Source: Trichoplax adhaerens (taxonomy: Eukaryota; Placozoa; Uniplacotomia; Trichoplacea; Trichoplacidae). From it: a stretch of DNA of 64,000 bases. Positions 28,898 to 39,692 of this stretch are shown here, piece by piece. A program made the translations under genes and the position numbers. The number at the start of each line of letters is the position of its first letter. Within the stretch, counting starts at the first letter, position 1. The stretch is from the NCBI RefSeq assembly GCF_000150275.1, contig NW_002060947.1, positions 7,062,482-7,126,481 on the forward strand. Reading direction: 5' to 3'. A model generated the notes under the pieces. That model had not been told where the DNA came from. It searched no databases and saw only the letters and a list, made by a program, of their open reading frames with translations.

Positions 28898-31800
28898 TTA
28901 CGAGATCTTTGCCTTTGAAAAATCCATTTCTGGATGTTGAGCCATAAACCTATCAGAAATAGATACAGGAATAAGTCAATGCAGCCTAAATTTTGGTAAC
29001 TAATATAACTTACGGTAGCATGTACGTGTATTTGTGAAGAAGTTTAGAAGGCAGTTATTATATCTTACTTTTTCAACACATCTTGCTTTTTTTGCTCCTC
29101 GGATGTTGGTAAGCCCATCTATAAATTATAGTTGCATTCGTAAGCGACACTAATGCGTAAGCAATATTCACCATTATAATCTTAAGTGATTGTTGCTTCG
29201 AGCTATCAAATTTATAATAGCGCCAGGTTTACGTGTAAAATAATAGTGGATGTTGAATTTTCGTATCTTACCTCCTTCTGTCGTTGGTCATACATCATTT
29301 TTTCTACCATACTTCGTGTTTCGCCGTCTAAATCTGATAACTATAGCAACAGATAACACCAATTATTTTATTGCAGTTGTATACAGTAAGTAGTAAGCAA
29401 CAAAGAATACTACTGAAAGTTATGAATAGAAGTGATGCACTCTTATTTCATGCAAGATTATATACAATATATATTTAATAAATCAAACTGTGTTATTACA
29501 GACCTTGGAGTTTTCTGGCTCAACCTTCTTAGTATTAATCTCCGGATCAGTTGTTACTAAACGAGGCCACCATTCCATCTTGTTTACTTTTTCTATCGTA
29601 ACCATTACAGCTTTCTTATCTTCAATTACCCAATAGCAGTTTTCTATTTTAATCTACAATGTTTCAAGCAATAGAAACACTGTCACATCAGTACAATGTG
29701 GTATATGGTCTTCAACTGAATTTGAAAACAGATTTACAAAGTTACCGTTTTATGAAGATCTCCATCTATTATTGGTTCGTGCCCTTTCAGTCCAATTTTC
29801 AAATGCTTTAATCACATGTGATTAAATTAAAAAACAAAGAACATAAAACAACATTAGAAGAAACTATAGCAGCGGAGTCTTTGCTCAAAAACTTACATTG
29901 GGTTTAATCTCGCAAATAACATCTTTTCCTTTGACAGGAAAAGAGACTTTGAAGGGAACTCTAAGCTAATATCGGAAGTCATAAATATATCAGTTGAGGG
30001 CCAGATTCACAGCAAGTATCAATTTAATAGTTAAGACTATGGTTGTCAATAAAAAATAATAATATTCATCCTTAGTTTCATACTTCAACATCGGAGAGGG
30101 TCTAAAAGTCAGAAATGAACAGCAGACGAGACCGTGATTACTATTCATTAGTTGTAAGGCAAATTTGATTAAGCTCATTGTTACTCTAAGGTAGTATGTA
30201 TGAGTATACCTGTGTCCATTTATAATTAGGTAGATCTGCGCCATTGCCGCTGTTAGGCTTGAGCTTGTTTTTAGAATCTTCATCTTCACTATCATCCTTA
30301 TTATCAGGCTTACTGGTCTAAACGTTAAATACCACAAATTCAAAAACACGCATTCTCTGCTAACGTACGAAATCGTACACGTCCAGTACAGCCATATACT
30401 GCATCATACCTCAGCAGTAGATTCGCTCACTGGAGGATCAACTTTAGGAGCTTCTTTCTTTTCTTTTTCAATTTTTTCTTGAACTTCTTTTGCTTCTTCG
30501 TCCGTCAATTCAACAAATTTAGGTTGTTCTTGTTCCTGTTGTCGTTGCTTTTCTTCTTCTTTTTGCTTCTTTTCTTTCTGTTTCGCAATCCTTCTAGCAC
30601 GCGCTTCAGCTTCTTGTCGTCTAGTCTCTAAATCCTGCATGGTAAGACAGAAAATTGCAATATCTATTGAGAACGATGGCATGATACAATGTATTCATAA
30701 AGAAATCGCGCATATTCATATTTTAAAAGTCAGGGCGTAGAAACGTGAAGGTGTTATTTCTGAAAGCGTTGAACATTACTTGGTTATCATATATTGAATT
30801 AATTTAATTCTTATTCGAAGATATCAGATGATTTACCTTTAAACTTAACTTTTCATGATGGTCAAACTTTTCAAGTAGCATCTATAAATGAATGTATCCA
30901 AAAAAGAGTACACCTGCATTATGTCTTCATCACTACGATAAATATCGTGGCTTACATGCAATTTTAAATTACTTGGCATGTTATGCACAGTTGTATCAGA
31001 TAGACCGAAGTCATGCGTTGTAAGAGTTACCTTCCTGGCAGCTTCTTTACCCCCTCCTGTAAAGAAATCAGTTTTGCGACGCAAGAAGGAGAATAAAGTG
31101 TCCAGTAACTATAATAAAAGCAAAATCATACAGTACAGTCAGCAGCAAGTTATACGTTTCCACGTCTACATCGCTAAACGAAACCCCGTCGTTAAGCTGA
31201 GGCCATCTCTGAACTTTACAAGGTTTATCTGAAGCACTCGTAAACTTTCATTTATTTGTGCATCTTGAATAGTCAATTTCTTTCAAAGGGAATAATAAAT
31301 CTATACCGTACGTTTAAATTAAGCAATTATTCTAAAGCAGGCACCAAGAAGTATGTGTTTGATCGTTGATGCCAAATTTAAGAGTTATATAAAATTTAGT
31401 TTAAAAATGCTGATGCAATACTGCGCTAAAAGTTTCCTCAAAATTATCAATTTTGTGAATTCCACCATTGGTGAGAGAATTGGACTACTAGTCTATTTGT
31501 AGTCTAATTGTCTGACAAGATCAAGCGAATAGATAGCTTTGCATTACAAGATGTAGCTGTACCGGCATATGGTTTACATGTAAAAATTGGAGTTGGCATG
31601 ATCATGTACTTTATACTAAAATTACTAAACTATTATGCTAATAAAGCTATCCATTGCCATTATCTTGTTAGCTCAATCTTAAGTACAATACCATCCTGAT
31701 AATACTGTACGCGAATAGTTAGACTACTGTTTTGTGTTTGAAGAAATTGCATTTCACAGTTGAATCTCCAAAGTGAGAGCTGCACAGCAAAGGAGTGTAT

Positions 31801-32611
31801 CTGCTATTCTATTCTGTTAGTACAGTAATAAAGTCCAGTTAGATAATGAATTGTTCAATTTACTTTCATTCAAGATGAAGAATAGCAAAGTGAAACTGGG
31901 TTAGGAATATCATCACAATTCAATGACGCAAACGGTCATCATGTACAAGTTGAGCAAAGGGCCTAGTAAACTATTCTTGAATGTATTATTTAGCCATTAC
32001 TGTATTGAAAGGAATACTGTACCATGGCAACAAACTATTCAGTCAGTATTTCTCTCGTCGATATTATACTAAGGTATGATTCTACACTTTCGCAATGCGA
32101 AATGACGTGAGGCACAAGCGTAAGCTATAGCAGTACAGTACGGTCCTACCTAACTCGCTTTCACTTTAATATCCAAATGGGTATAGTAACGTCTAAGAAT
32201 GAATGTGCGGATATCGCTGTATGCAAAATGTGCTTTAGGCTACTTTCGGTTCGCACGACTGAAGCATTTACCTACAGTAACATGAATGAAGAGGGAGAGA
32301 AATGGCTAGAAACTGTGATTGTATGGGAGTGATAAGTTATCCAATTGTAAACTAGGAAGCTACTACAGGCCGTCAACACTTTGTTCAATCCTGTATAGCC
32401 TATAATGGAAGGTAAGAAACGGCGATGAATTGTCATTGGGCTACATTACAGCAGCAATGACAAATTAATGAACTACCCTCCATGAATGGTTTGACACTCG
32501 TCTGACAATAAGCTCTACAAGTACAGCAGCATTTCTTACTTGTGGAACACCTTCTTCCATTTGTTGAGCCAAACTCAGTAGAATACCGTCATACTTTTCT
32601 GTTTCTGCCAT
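28898..32611 (-). CDS. NUDC: Nuclear migration protein NudC, complete
   Basis: Twelve exons in perfect phase: complement(join(28898..28949, 29069..29118, 29272..29340, 29504..29653, 29746..29805, 29897..29965, 30084..30101, 30210..30317, 30410..30634, 30837..30881, 31031..31108, 32540..32611)). They encode 331 aa, exactly the human length. The N-terminus has [16 protein letters not shown] and [13 protein letters not shown] charged coiled coil follows ([19 protein letters not shown]), then [18 protein letters not shown] leading into the CS/p23-like domain ([47 protein letters not shown]). The end is [17 protein letters not shown] works with dynein/LIS1 and as an HSP90-linked co-chaperone. Exon 30084..30101 is an 18-nt microexon encoding TLSDVE, without which the CS domain would lack six residues. 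The first intron (1,431 bp) holds nothing obvious. Confidence 0.97.
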
Positions 32612-32755
32612 ATCGGAATGATTAGTAAGTTTAGAATCCAGTTAATGGTGACGTGATGATGATGCAAAATTGCAAAGGGAGCTGTTTGCAACGTGCCTTC
32701 GCTTTACTGCAGACTCGACCCGCCGATGATACTGTCAACTTGTGAGTCTTTGACG
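32612..32755. promoter_or_regulatory. NUDC proximal promoter with CRE-like site
   Basis: GGTGACGTGATG at about 32647-32658 contains a TGACGTG half-palindrome, roughly 36 bp upstream of the NUDC start codon. Function inferred from position and similarity to ATF/CREB-type sites. Confidence 0.35.
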
Positions 32756-33270
32756 TTCAGTACTGTACTGTACAGTACTGTACGTCGAATAGAGTACTGT
32801 ACGTAAAGTGATGTTAAGTACTGTACAGTACAGTACGTACTGTACGTCGAGTAGAGTACTGTACAGTACAGTACAGTACTGTACAGTACGTAAAGTGACG
32901 TTAAGTACTGTACTGTAGAGTACAGTACAGTACAGTACAGTACGTAAAGTGACATTAAGTACTGTACTGTACAGTACTGTACAGTACGTAAAGTGACGTT
33001 AAGTACTGTACTGTACAGTACAGTATAGTAAAAAGTGACGTTAAGTACTGTACACTACAGTACGTAAAGTGACGTTAAGTACTGTACGTCGAGTAGAGTA
33101 CAGTACGTAAAGTGATATTAAGTTGTGAGTCTTGGGCGTTCAGTACAGTACGACGAGTAGAGTAGAGTACAGTACGTAAAGTACTGTAATGTTAAGTACT
33201 GTACGTAAAGTGATATTAAGTACAGTACAGTACAGTAACAATAGCCTTGGTACACTATAGTACTGTATAC
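32756..33270. repeat. GTACW cluster with reiterated GTAAAGTGACGTTAAG element
   Basis: This fills the space between the divergent NUDC and 8-TM genes. GTACA/GTACT runs alternate with about nine copies of GTAAAGTGAYRTTAAG (near 32804, 32887, 32943, 32987, 33030, 33064, 33107, 33176 and 33205), spaced 30-85 bp apart. Four or so contain the TGACGT half-site of ATF/CREB-like factors. A longer direct repeat (TTGTGAGTCTTKRRCGTTCAGTAC) occurs at about 32731 and 33122. A further TGACGTAA lies at 33333. Confidence 0.85.
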
Positions 33271-33419
33271 AGTATGGAACGCACAGGAGCAAAGCGTGAG
33301 GCTGTCGTTTCATACTTTAACTGCCAAGGCAATGACGTAAAGCTGTCAGCAAACCCCCCCGAGTCCGGTACATTGCCGCCAAAGAGATTGGGAGCTGATA
33401 TGAAGGGCTAGAGCGGATT

Positions 33420-34472
33420 ATGACTTGCCAAGTTGAAAACTCTTCGCCATTTGATGTTCATTTTATCACCATGGAAGATGTAGTGGAAGAAAGCGGTGGC
33501 CCGTCTTTAGCCGATCTGGGGATTACTGCTGGAGCAAGCACACAAAAAACCGCTATAGGCAAAACTAAAGTTTATGATAAATTAACCTTGTGGGAGAAAT
33601 TATTCCTCTTCTCATCGTTAGTTAGCTTTGCTACCGTGCTGGGTTTAACCATTCAACGTTTGACTGTCCTACAACCGTCAAGCCCTGATTTTACCTTTGC
33701 TCTTGTTCTACTTTTAAATATTGCTTTCTGCTTATATTACGCTTTTAATGGAGTTTTTCGTGAGCGTGAATTTGAATTATACGCATTTATTGCGGCTTCT
33801 GTCATTGTCCTCTTTTATGTCATTATCGAATTTATAATTCATCCCAAGCAACGCAGCGGATATAAAATTGCTCGTTTAGTAGTGATATGTGTTCTCGCTC
33901 CCATTGATATTGGACTATGTTGGAAATCCGCTCAAGAATTTGGTTGGTTGGAATTTAACATCGTTGGTGCTACTGAAGTATTACAAACAGCTTATCGAAC
34001 AGTTTGCCGATTATCTGCTTTACTCAATTTTGACCTTCAGCTCCAATTTAGTTTACTCATTTTAATCGTTTCTAATTTTACTCAATTAAGTACATTGGAA
34101 AAAGTGGTTATCGGCCTTGGTGTTGCTATTGCAGTGATCATGTTTATCCTCGGCTATATAGCGGTACAAATCGAATCGGTTATTATGGTCATAATATTTA
34201 TCATCTTGTCGGTTTGTGAGCCAGGATATATTGTCTACAAGTTCGCTAAAACCATTGTGTTCCTAACCTATCGTGTTGTCCCTAAGGAAGGGTCTGCGTT
34301 GATATTGGATATTTCCATTTTTGTAGTGGGGACTATCGCGTTGATTGTTCGCTTAGTCTTGATATTTGTGATGAATCAAGCTTACAGAAACTTTGGCAAG
34401 GGCTTAAAAGACAAATCATTTGGATGTTGTACGACAGATACTTCCTTAGCTCGAACAAAAAATCGCCATTAA
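33420..34472 (+). CDS. Intronless eight-TM membrane protein of unknown function
   Basis: Single-exon gene of up to 350 aa. Hydrophobic segments at about 61-79, 91-113, 119-140, 150-168, 200-220, 228-250, 253-275 and 292-320 suggest eight membrane spans, with a soluble N-terminal 50 residues and a short C-terminal tail containing GCC. From memory it resembles the invertebrate multi-pass family labelled DUF7789 (features: YYAFNGVFREREFELYAF, ARLVVICVLAPIDIGL, GATEVLQTAYRT, LLNFDLQLQFSLLILI). I would not press the name. An in-frame ATG at 33471 (residue 18) sits in a much better initiation context (ACCATGG) than the one at 33420 (TTATGA), so the true protein may be 333 aa. It shares a repeat-filled divergent promoter region with NUDC. 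Confidence 0.85.
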   Translation: MTCQVENSSPFDVHFITMEDVVEESGGPSLADLGITAGASTQKTAIGKTKVYDKLTLWEKLFLFSSLVSFATVLGLTIQRLTVLQPSSPDFTFALVLLLNIAFCLYYAFNGVFREREFELYAFIAASVIVLFYVIIEFIIHPKQRSGYKIARLVVICVLAPIDIGLCWKSAQEFGWLEFNIVGATEVLQTAYRTVCRLSALLNFDLQLQFSLLILIVSNFTQLSTLEKVVIGLGVAIAVIMFILGYIAVQIESVIMVIIFIILSVCEPGYIVYKFAKTIVFLTYRVVPKEGSALILDISIFVVGTIALIVRLVLIFVMNQAYRNFGKGLKDKSFGCCTTDTSLARTKNRH

Positions 34473-37063
34473 CCAAACATTGCACGCTAGCTCGATGGTA
34501 CAACCACCGTAGCTTACCATAACAATTCGCTGTAATAATAAGTAATGACAAATCTCAGAGTTTGAAATATTCTACACTCAACATTGGAAGGGACTGAATA
34601 GATGTAATATTTTTTGATCTACCGTAGTATGGTAAACTGATTCAGTAGCTCAATAATTATAATGCAACCTTACGCTATCGTTCACAACAGTAGTCATTGA
34701 AAGGGTTATGCTAGATACAAAGTCCTAATATTCCTGTGTCAGAACATCAAAGGACAAAGATTATATATTATTATCAAATTTTAATTAAAGACGTAGATTA
34801 ATAATTATAATCAACTTTTAACTTTACTTTTTTGATGTCATCATTGTAGTAGTCTTATTGTATCGATAAAGTTAAACAAATGGATAAATTATTGTTGACT
34901 TTTGTGTTAAAATACGATTTCTATCTGAGTTCTTTACCAGTTTCAAATGTACAGGTATTCTTCTTTATTTTGTTTATATCCCGAATAATACAGTCTAAAT
35001 TGACTTGAATTGAACCATTTTTATATGAAGGTTAAAAATTGGCACTTAGATCTTTATAGATCATTACTAAAAAGTACTTTTGCTTTATAATCAGCTTGTG
35101 TAATACTGCAGCCTATGCGTTCATAATTGTTTTGTGTTATTATGCTACTGTAATCTACTTTTCTAATCCGAATTTTTGATAATTTTTTTTTCCATCTTAC
35201 CTCATTGAATTTGTTGATAGCCCCATTTCTAACGTGGATGCGATAAATTAGTCGCTCAAATAGATAATGTCGACAATTATTACGTTATAATTGGATATGT
35301 AAAGTTTAGATGCGTAGACAATGTGTATCTTACCTAATCTTAGTTATAATAGTATGACTACTTAAATACATAGTACTTAGATCAAGTCTATCAATTTCAC
35401 TAAGATCTGTCAACTGCAATGATACTATACTATGATTGCTATGATATAAAGTAATCTAATATTTTTCATTACGTATTGACAGCAATTGCATACTTTCAAA
35501 GTATTGCATATGTAAGTGTGTATTTTAACATTGTAGTACCTGAAAACATTTCAAAGTAAAAAGGATTGTACGCGTACATAATTATAGCCTGATTTCATGA
35601 CTTAATGGCAATTGATATGTTCGTCGCTATAAACTCAATCTTATCCTTTGAATGTTTATGGAGCACCAATATCTCAAACGAACTTTTATTGCTAAGCTCT
35701 CTGCCTCATGATGTGCTTGTAAGTTCTATTCCGTTCTAATGGTGACAGTACCGATATTTCAACTTCCAAATTAGTTTAGCATGCATTCATGTCACTAATT
35801 ATTTGGAAATTGCAATAAAACAATATAGCGAATGAAAGAGTATGTACAGTTACCATAGTGCTATCTCGCCATAGAGAAGTTAGCGATATTTAGTGTCCTA
35901 GCTTTATTTAGATTACGAAATATATAATACTTTACACATCTCGTGCTTTCATTATGACTAATTTACATTAGATTGTACGTATATTATGAGTCTATGACTT
36001 GATGATTCTGTTAATGGGCACGTTGTAATCTAACTGTCTTGTGGTAATCATCGGAAATCGATGTCGGCAAATATTGTCTTATTAATTAATTAGGCATTCA
36101 GATATAAAGTTACAGCCTAATTTTAAGCTCTATTGATACTAATTATAATCCTAGCTGTTGTAGAAAGGCACACAAGCCCGGCATTTGCATAATAAATTAG
36201 TTTTCAAGTTTAGCGTTAAAGGTAAACTTAAAGGCATACCAATTACTAAGAATCCTTTATATGGGATTAGGGATAAGTATTCTCAAGTATTTCTTGGACG
36301 GATTTTATTATCCTAACGCGTGGCTCAGGGACTAGGATGGTAGATTTAGGTTTTTCGATATCTCACCGCAGAGATGTCTTGTGACAATCGTACAGTAATA
36401 GTATACACAAGAATAAATTAGATGATATGGTGCGTTTACTTTTATTACCTGTAAATTAGAATTAAATAGTATTTTCAAAAACAAAATGGGTACATGATCT
36501 CGTTTTAAGATCTACGTTTATCAGAGGCTCGCTATTAATAATTTCACAAATGCAAATATACAGTATGCTTCCTATTTAATTTATGGACAGTTTTAAGTGG
36601 GCAGGTATAGGGAGGCCACCTAACCCATTACAAATTGATGAATGTACCGTAATGCTGTAGTATTTAACATACTATCTTTACATTGAGGCCAGGTCACAGG
36701 AATAAAATGAAAGATTTCAGATAGATACCGCTTTTTGTAACACATGATTTAAATTGCAATTCCTTTCAATAAATGAAAGATTGATCCATCTTGACCAAGG
36801 CAATCATGCCCTATTTTTGCTTTCGACGTAGATTATTATATTGAAGCTAATAACTAAAAAGAAAAGAGATGCTACTTTGGAGATTGCTTTGTTATCTCAA
36901 TTCTTAAGTCATTGATATCAGTTTTTCTGATTTACTGAGTGAAGTTGATCTACAAAAAAGAAGCGTAGAGTTGTTACAGCATATCGTTTAGTATAAATAT
37001 AATAATAATATTATCGTACTATAACAAATTAACATGAAATACTCTCTTGTTACCCAGGAATGA
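34473..37063. other. Convergent intergenic region
   Basis: AT-rich with no gene recognised. A minus-strand ATG followed by a good splice donor near 35205-35235 has no matching downstream exon, and I discount it. Confidence 0.55.
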
Positions 37064-38896
37064 TTAGGACTTACCCGTTAACCATTCAACGCCTTCATGT
37101 AATCCTTCTCCAGTTAGAGCATTGCTGGCACTACATAGAAAATATCATGTATACACATTAAACTCAACGATACCGGTTATTTAAATCCACAACAAGCTGT
37201 AAGATAATCACTTACCATATATGCCAAGGTTTATTAGCAATTTCTTTTAGTCCCATTAATTCTGTGCACTATAAGTTAATTATAATAATAAGGTAAAAAT
37301 TTCTTCTAAGTGCTACTTTAGAATTTACAGTATTAGAAGAATCTTTTGCTGTAAAAGATAATAGAGCCGAAATAATAATATAACCTACCGTAACAGATGA
37401 TATAGCATCCTTTAAGTCCATTTTATTAGCAAACACTAAAAGTGGAATTTGTTTATGTCTAATCTCTGTTAGTGAAAATTAAATGAACCGAAATTAGTTT
37501 TACACTCTCTAGTTAAATCTTGGTAACTGTAATTGGAAATAACTAAAACAATCTTACAGAAACAAAAATATTATTAAAGTATATATTTACCTGGATGTTT
37601 TAACATAGAGTCTAGTTCATCTTTAGCTACAACCATCCTCAATTTATCGCTACTATCTAAGACGAAAATAAGGGCTTGTGCTTCTCTATTTGATGTAAAA
37701 GAAACATACCAACATTGTCCTTAAGTTTTACCATACGTTTTCATTTAGACTATTTTAGCTAGTAATTAAACTATTCCATTTTACTATATGATAGATTTGG
37801 ATAAATCTAGCGAGATAATTGTTAATGTTACTCTGTTCATTATAATATAAGCTTATATCAAATCTACCCTAAGAATAACAGTCTTTTAAACTAAGACTGA
37901 CACTTCAGGAATAGCTATTTCACAAATGGACTATTATAGATTTACTTATAATAATGTTCCCATAGATTTCTATATCTTCCTTGACCAGACATGTCGAAGA
38001 CAGTAAATGATAAACTAAAATTTAAGAAAATGTTTTAAACCGATAAGATCAGAAATCGCGTGTAACATCAACTGATTGTATCTATGTTAAGTATTAAAGG
38101 CCGCTTACTTTCTTGACGCAAACTTTTCAACGCTAAACCCAATCGTTGGAACTATATCCAGCTGCTGCGTCTGGATAAAATCAACATAACAATTCCGTAA
38201 CATTTATTACGTCTTTAAAATCATGTTAAAAGTTAGAGTATCATTAGTAGGCACATTACTAATACCATGCGACAATAAGTATATCACTTAGATTAATGGA
38301 TAGCTATTTGATATCAGTATTTACTTTCGCCTTTGGATTTTTAGATTCGGGTTGATATTTTGAAATTATCAAAAGATTGATTTAATTTAAATAGGTATAT
38401 TGAGATGGCAATCCGCTTGGATTACTTAGTTGTGAATTTGTGTATTACTGAATTGATAAAACATATATAGAATGTATCACAATCTCGAATCAATCATTGC
38501 TTGGTCTGTTTTGCGTAGTGTCACGAAAGGATATTAGGGAACGATTTAGGGCAATACATTTCAAGGTTAGTGGTACTAGTCCCAAGCCTTAATTCATGTA
38601 CTAGGATAAATATTGATAATTACTTATTATAACTCTTCTTATTAAGGCCTGTTCAATCAATCTCAAGTAAATATTCCAAAGAGCGACACTTTCAATAAGA
38701 CGCTTAAAATAAATTTTGATAGCGATTACATAGTGAATAATATCAATTACTATGCTGTATCGATATACAATACCTTTTCGGGTTTTAAACGATTAATTAT
38801 GGTTGATTTGCCGCTGTTATCGAGCCCAATACATAAGATATTACATTCCTTCTTCTTTGAGCGAAACCAACCTGAAAATCTGTCAAATAATCCCAT
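37064..38896 (-). CDS. ARL6: ARF-like small GTPase ARL6 (BBS3)
   Basis: Seven exons in phase, complement(join(37064..37130, 37216..37268, 37389..37465, 37591..37685, 37946..38014, 38109..38170, 38774..38896)), encode 181 aa (human 186). The N-terminus [11 protein letters not shown] is typical of ARL6. GTPase motifs are complete: P-loop GLDNSGKS at 24-31, PT of switch I at 49-50, [17 protein letters not shown] (the ARL6 version of the DxxG switch II) from 69, NKMD at 130-133, and CASNA near the end. ARL6-GTP recruits the BBSome coat to membranes at the ciliary base. The last exon reads through a perfect GTAAGT donor into a stop (37064-37066), so an alternative spliced C-terminus is possible. 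The read-through product nevertheless has a normal family length. Confidence 0.95.
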
Positions 38897-39692
38897 TTTC
38901 TTGTAATTTTATGCCTCAGATTAAATGTATTAGTAATGATGCGTATGGCGATAGCAAACTCAAGTTGACAAATGTGGTAGTAAGCGTTTTCATACAATTT
39001 GTTGACTAAAGTGAACAAATGAGACTATCCAGGTAAGCTAGAAAGAAGATCAGCAGATTTGACTTTGCCGTTACTTAGATACCGATCTACGCACGCGTAC
39101 TGGGTGACAGCTCTTCAGTCTAGCTTTTCTACCTTTCGTCTATTGTTTCTGCTATCGAGTTATAGATGATTCAAGCTCTACTGAATGCCTATACTCTAGA
39201 TACTGTATGGGTATTATCATAGCTTATTGTACCAAAGTACCCGGTTACTCTATTATCCTCGTCTGTATGACGTCATCACGTTAGCACGATCTATAGTACG
39301 GTCAGCCCATTGGATTCTGTTTCAAATAGATGTCATAATTTGAGATACAGTTACAGTGTACCATACAGCTTTGCGCGACATCTATTTTGCACATATTTTT
39401 TATACTACAGTAAAGCGTACGGTTCGGTATAGACCAGGTACGATTCAGCATTTTGATATCGTGATGTCGTCTTGCAGCTACACTACAGGCGTACGTATAG
39501 TCTACAAACTACTGTCTGAGGTAGTATACTGAATCCTGCACGCACTTACCCCAAGCATCCCCTATGGGACTAGTCGTCAACAAGAAAGGCAAAAGTAAAT
39601 AGGCCAATGCAAGCTGATTGCGATGGGAATTCCTCGATATTTTTAAGCTTTCTGTTGGTCTGATTGTAATCCAGTAGTAATCGAATCCACTC
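38897..39692. promoter_or_regulatory. ARL6/chitobiase-1 divergent promoter region
   Basis: A stretch of 796 bp between two divergent start codons. It contains a perfect TGACGTCA palindrome at 39268-39275, midway between the genes. Short open frames on both strands are not convincing as genes. Confidence 0.5.
39268..39275. promoter_or_regulatory. TGACGTCA (CRE-type) palindrome
   Basis: A perfect 8-bp palindrome in the ARL6/chitobiase-1 divergent region. This is the consensus for ATF/CREB bZIP factors; occupancy is inference. Confidence 0.5.

Noticed and set aside
35205-35240. Minus-strand ATG mini-exon with a good donor
   Set aside because: No downstream minus-strand exon or recognisable protein continues it.
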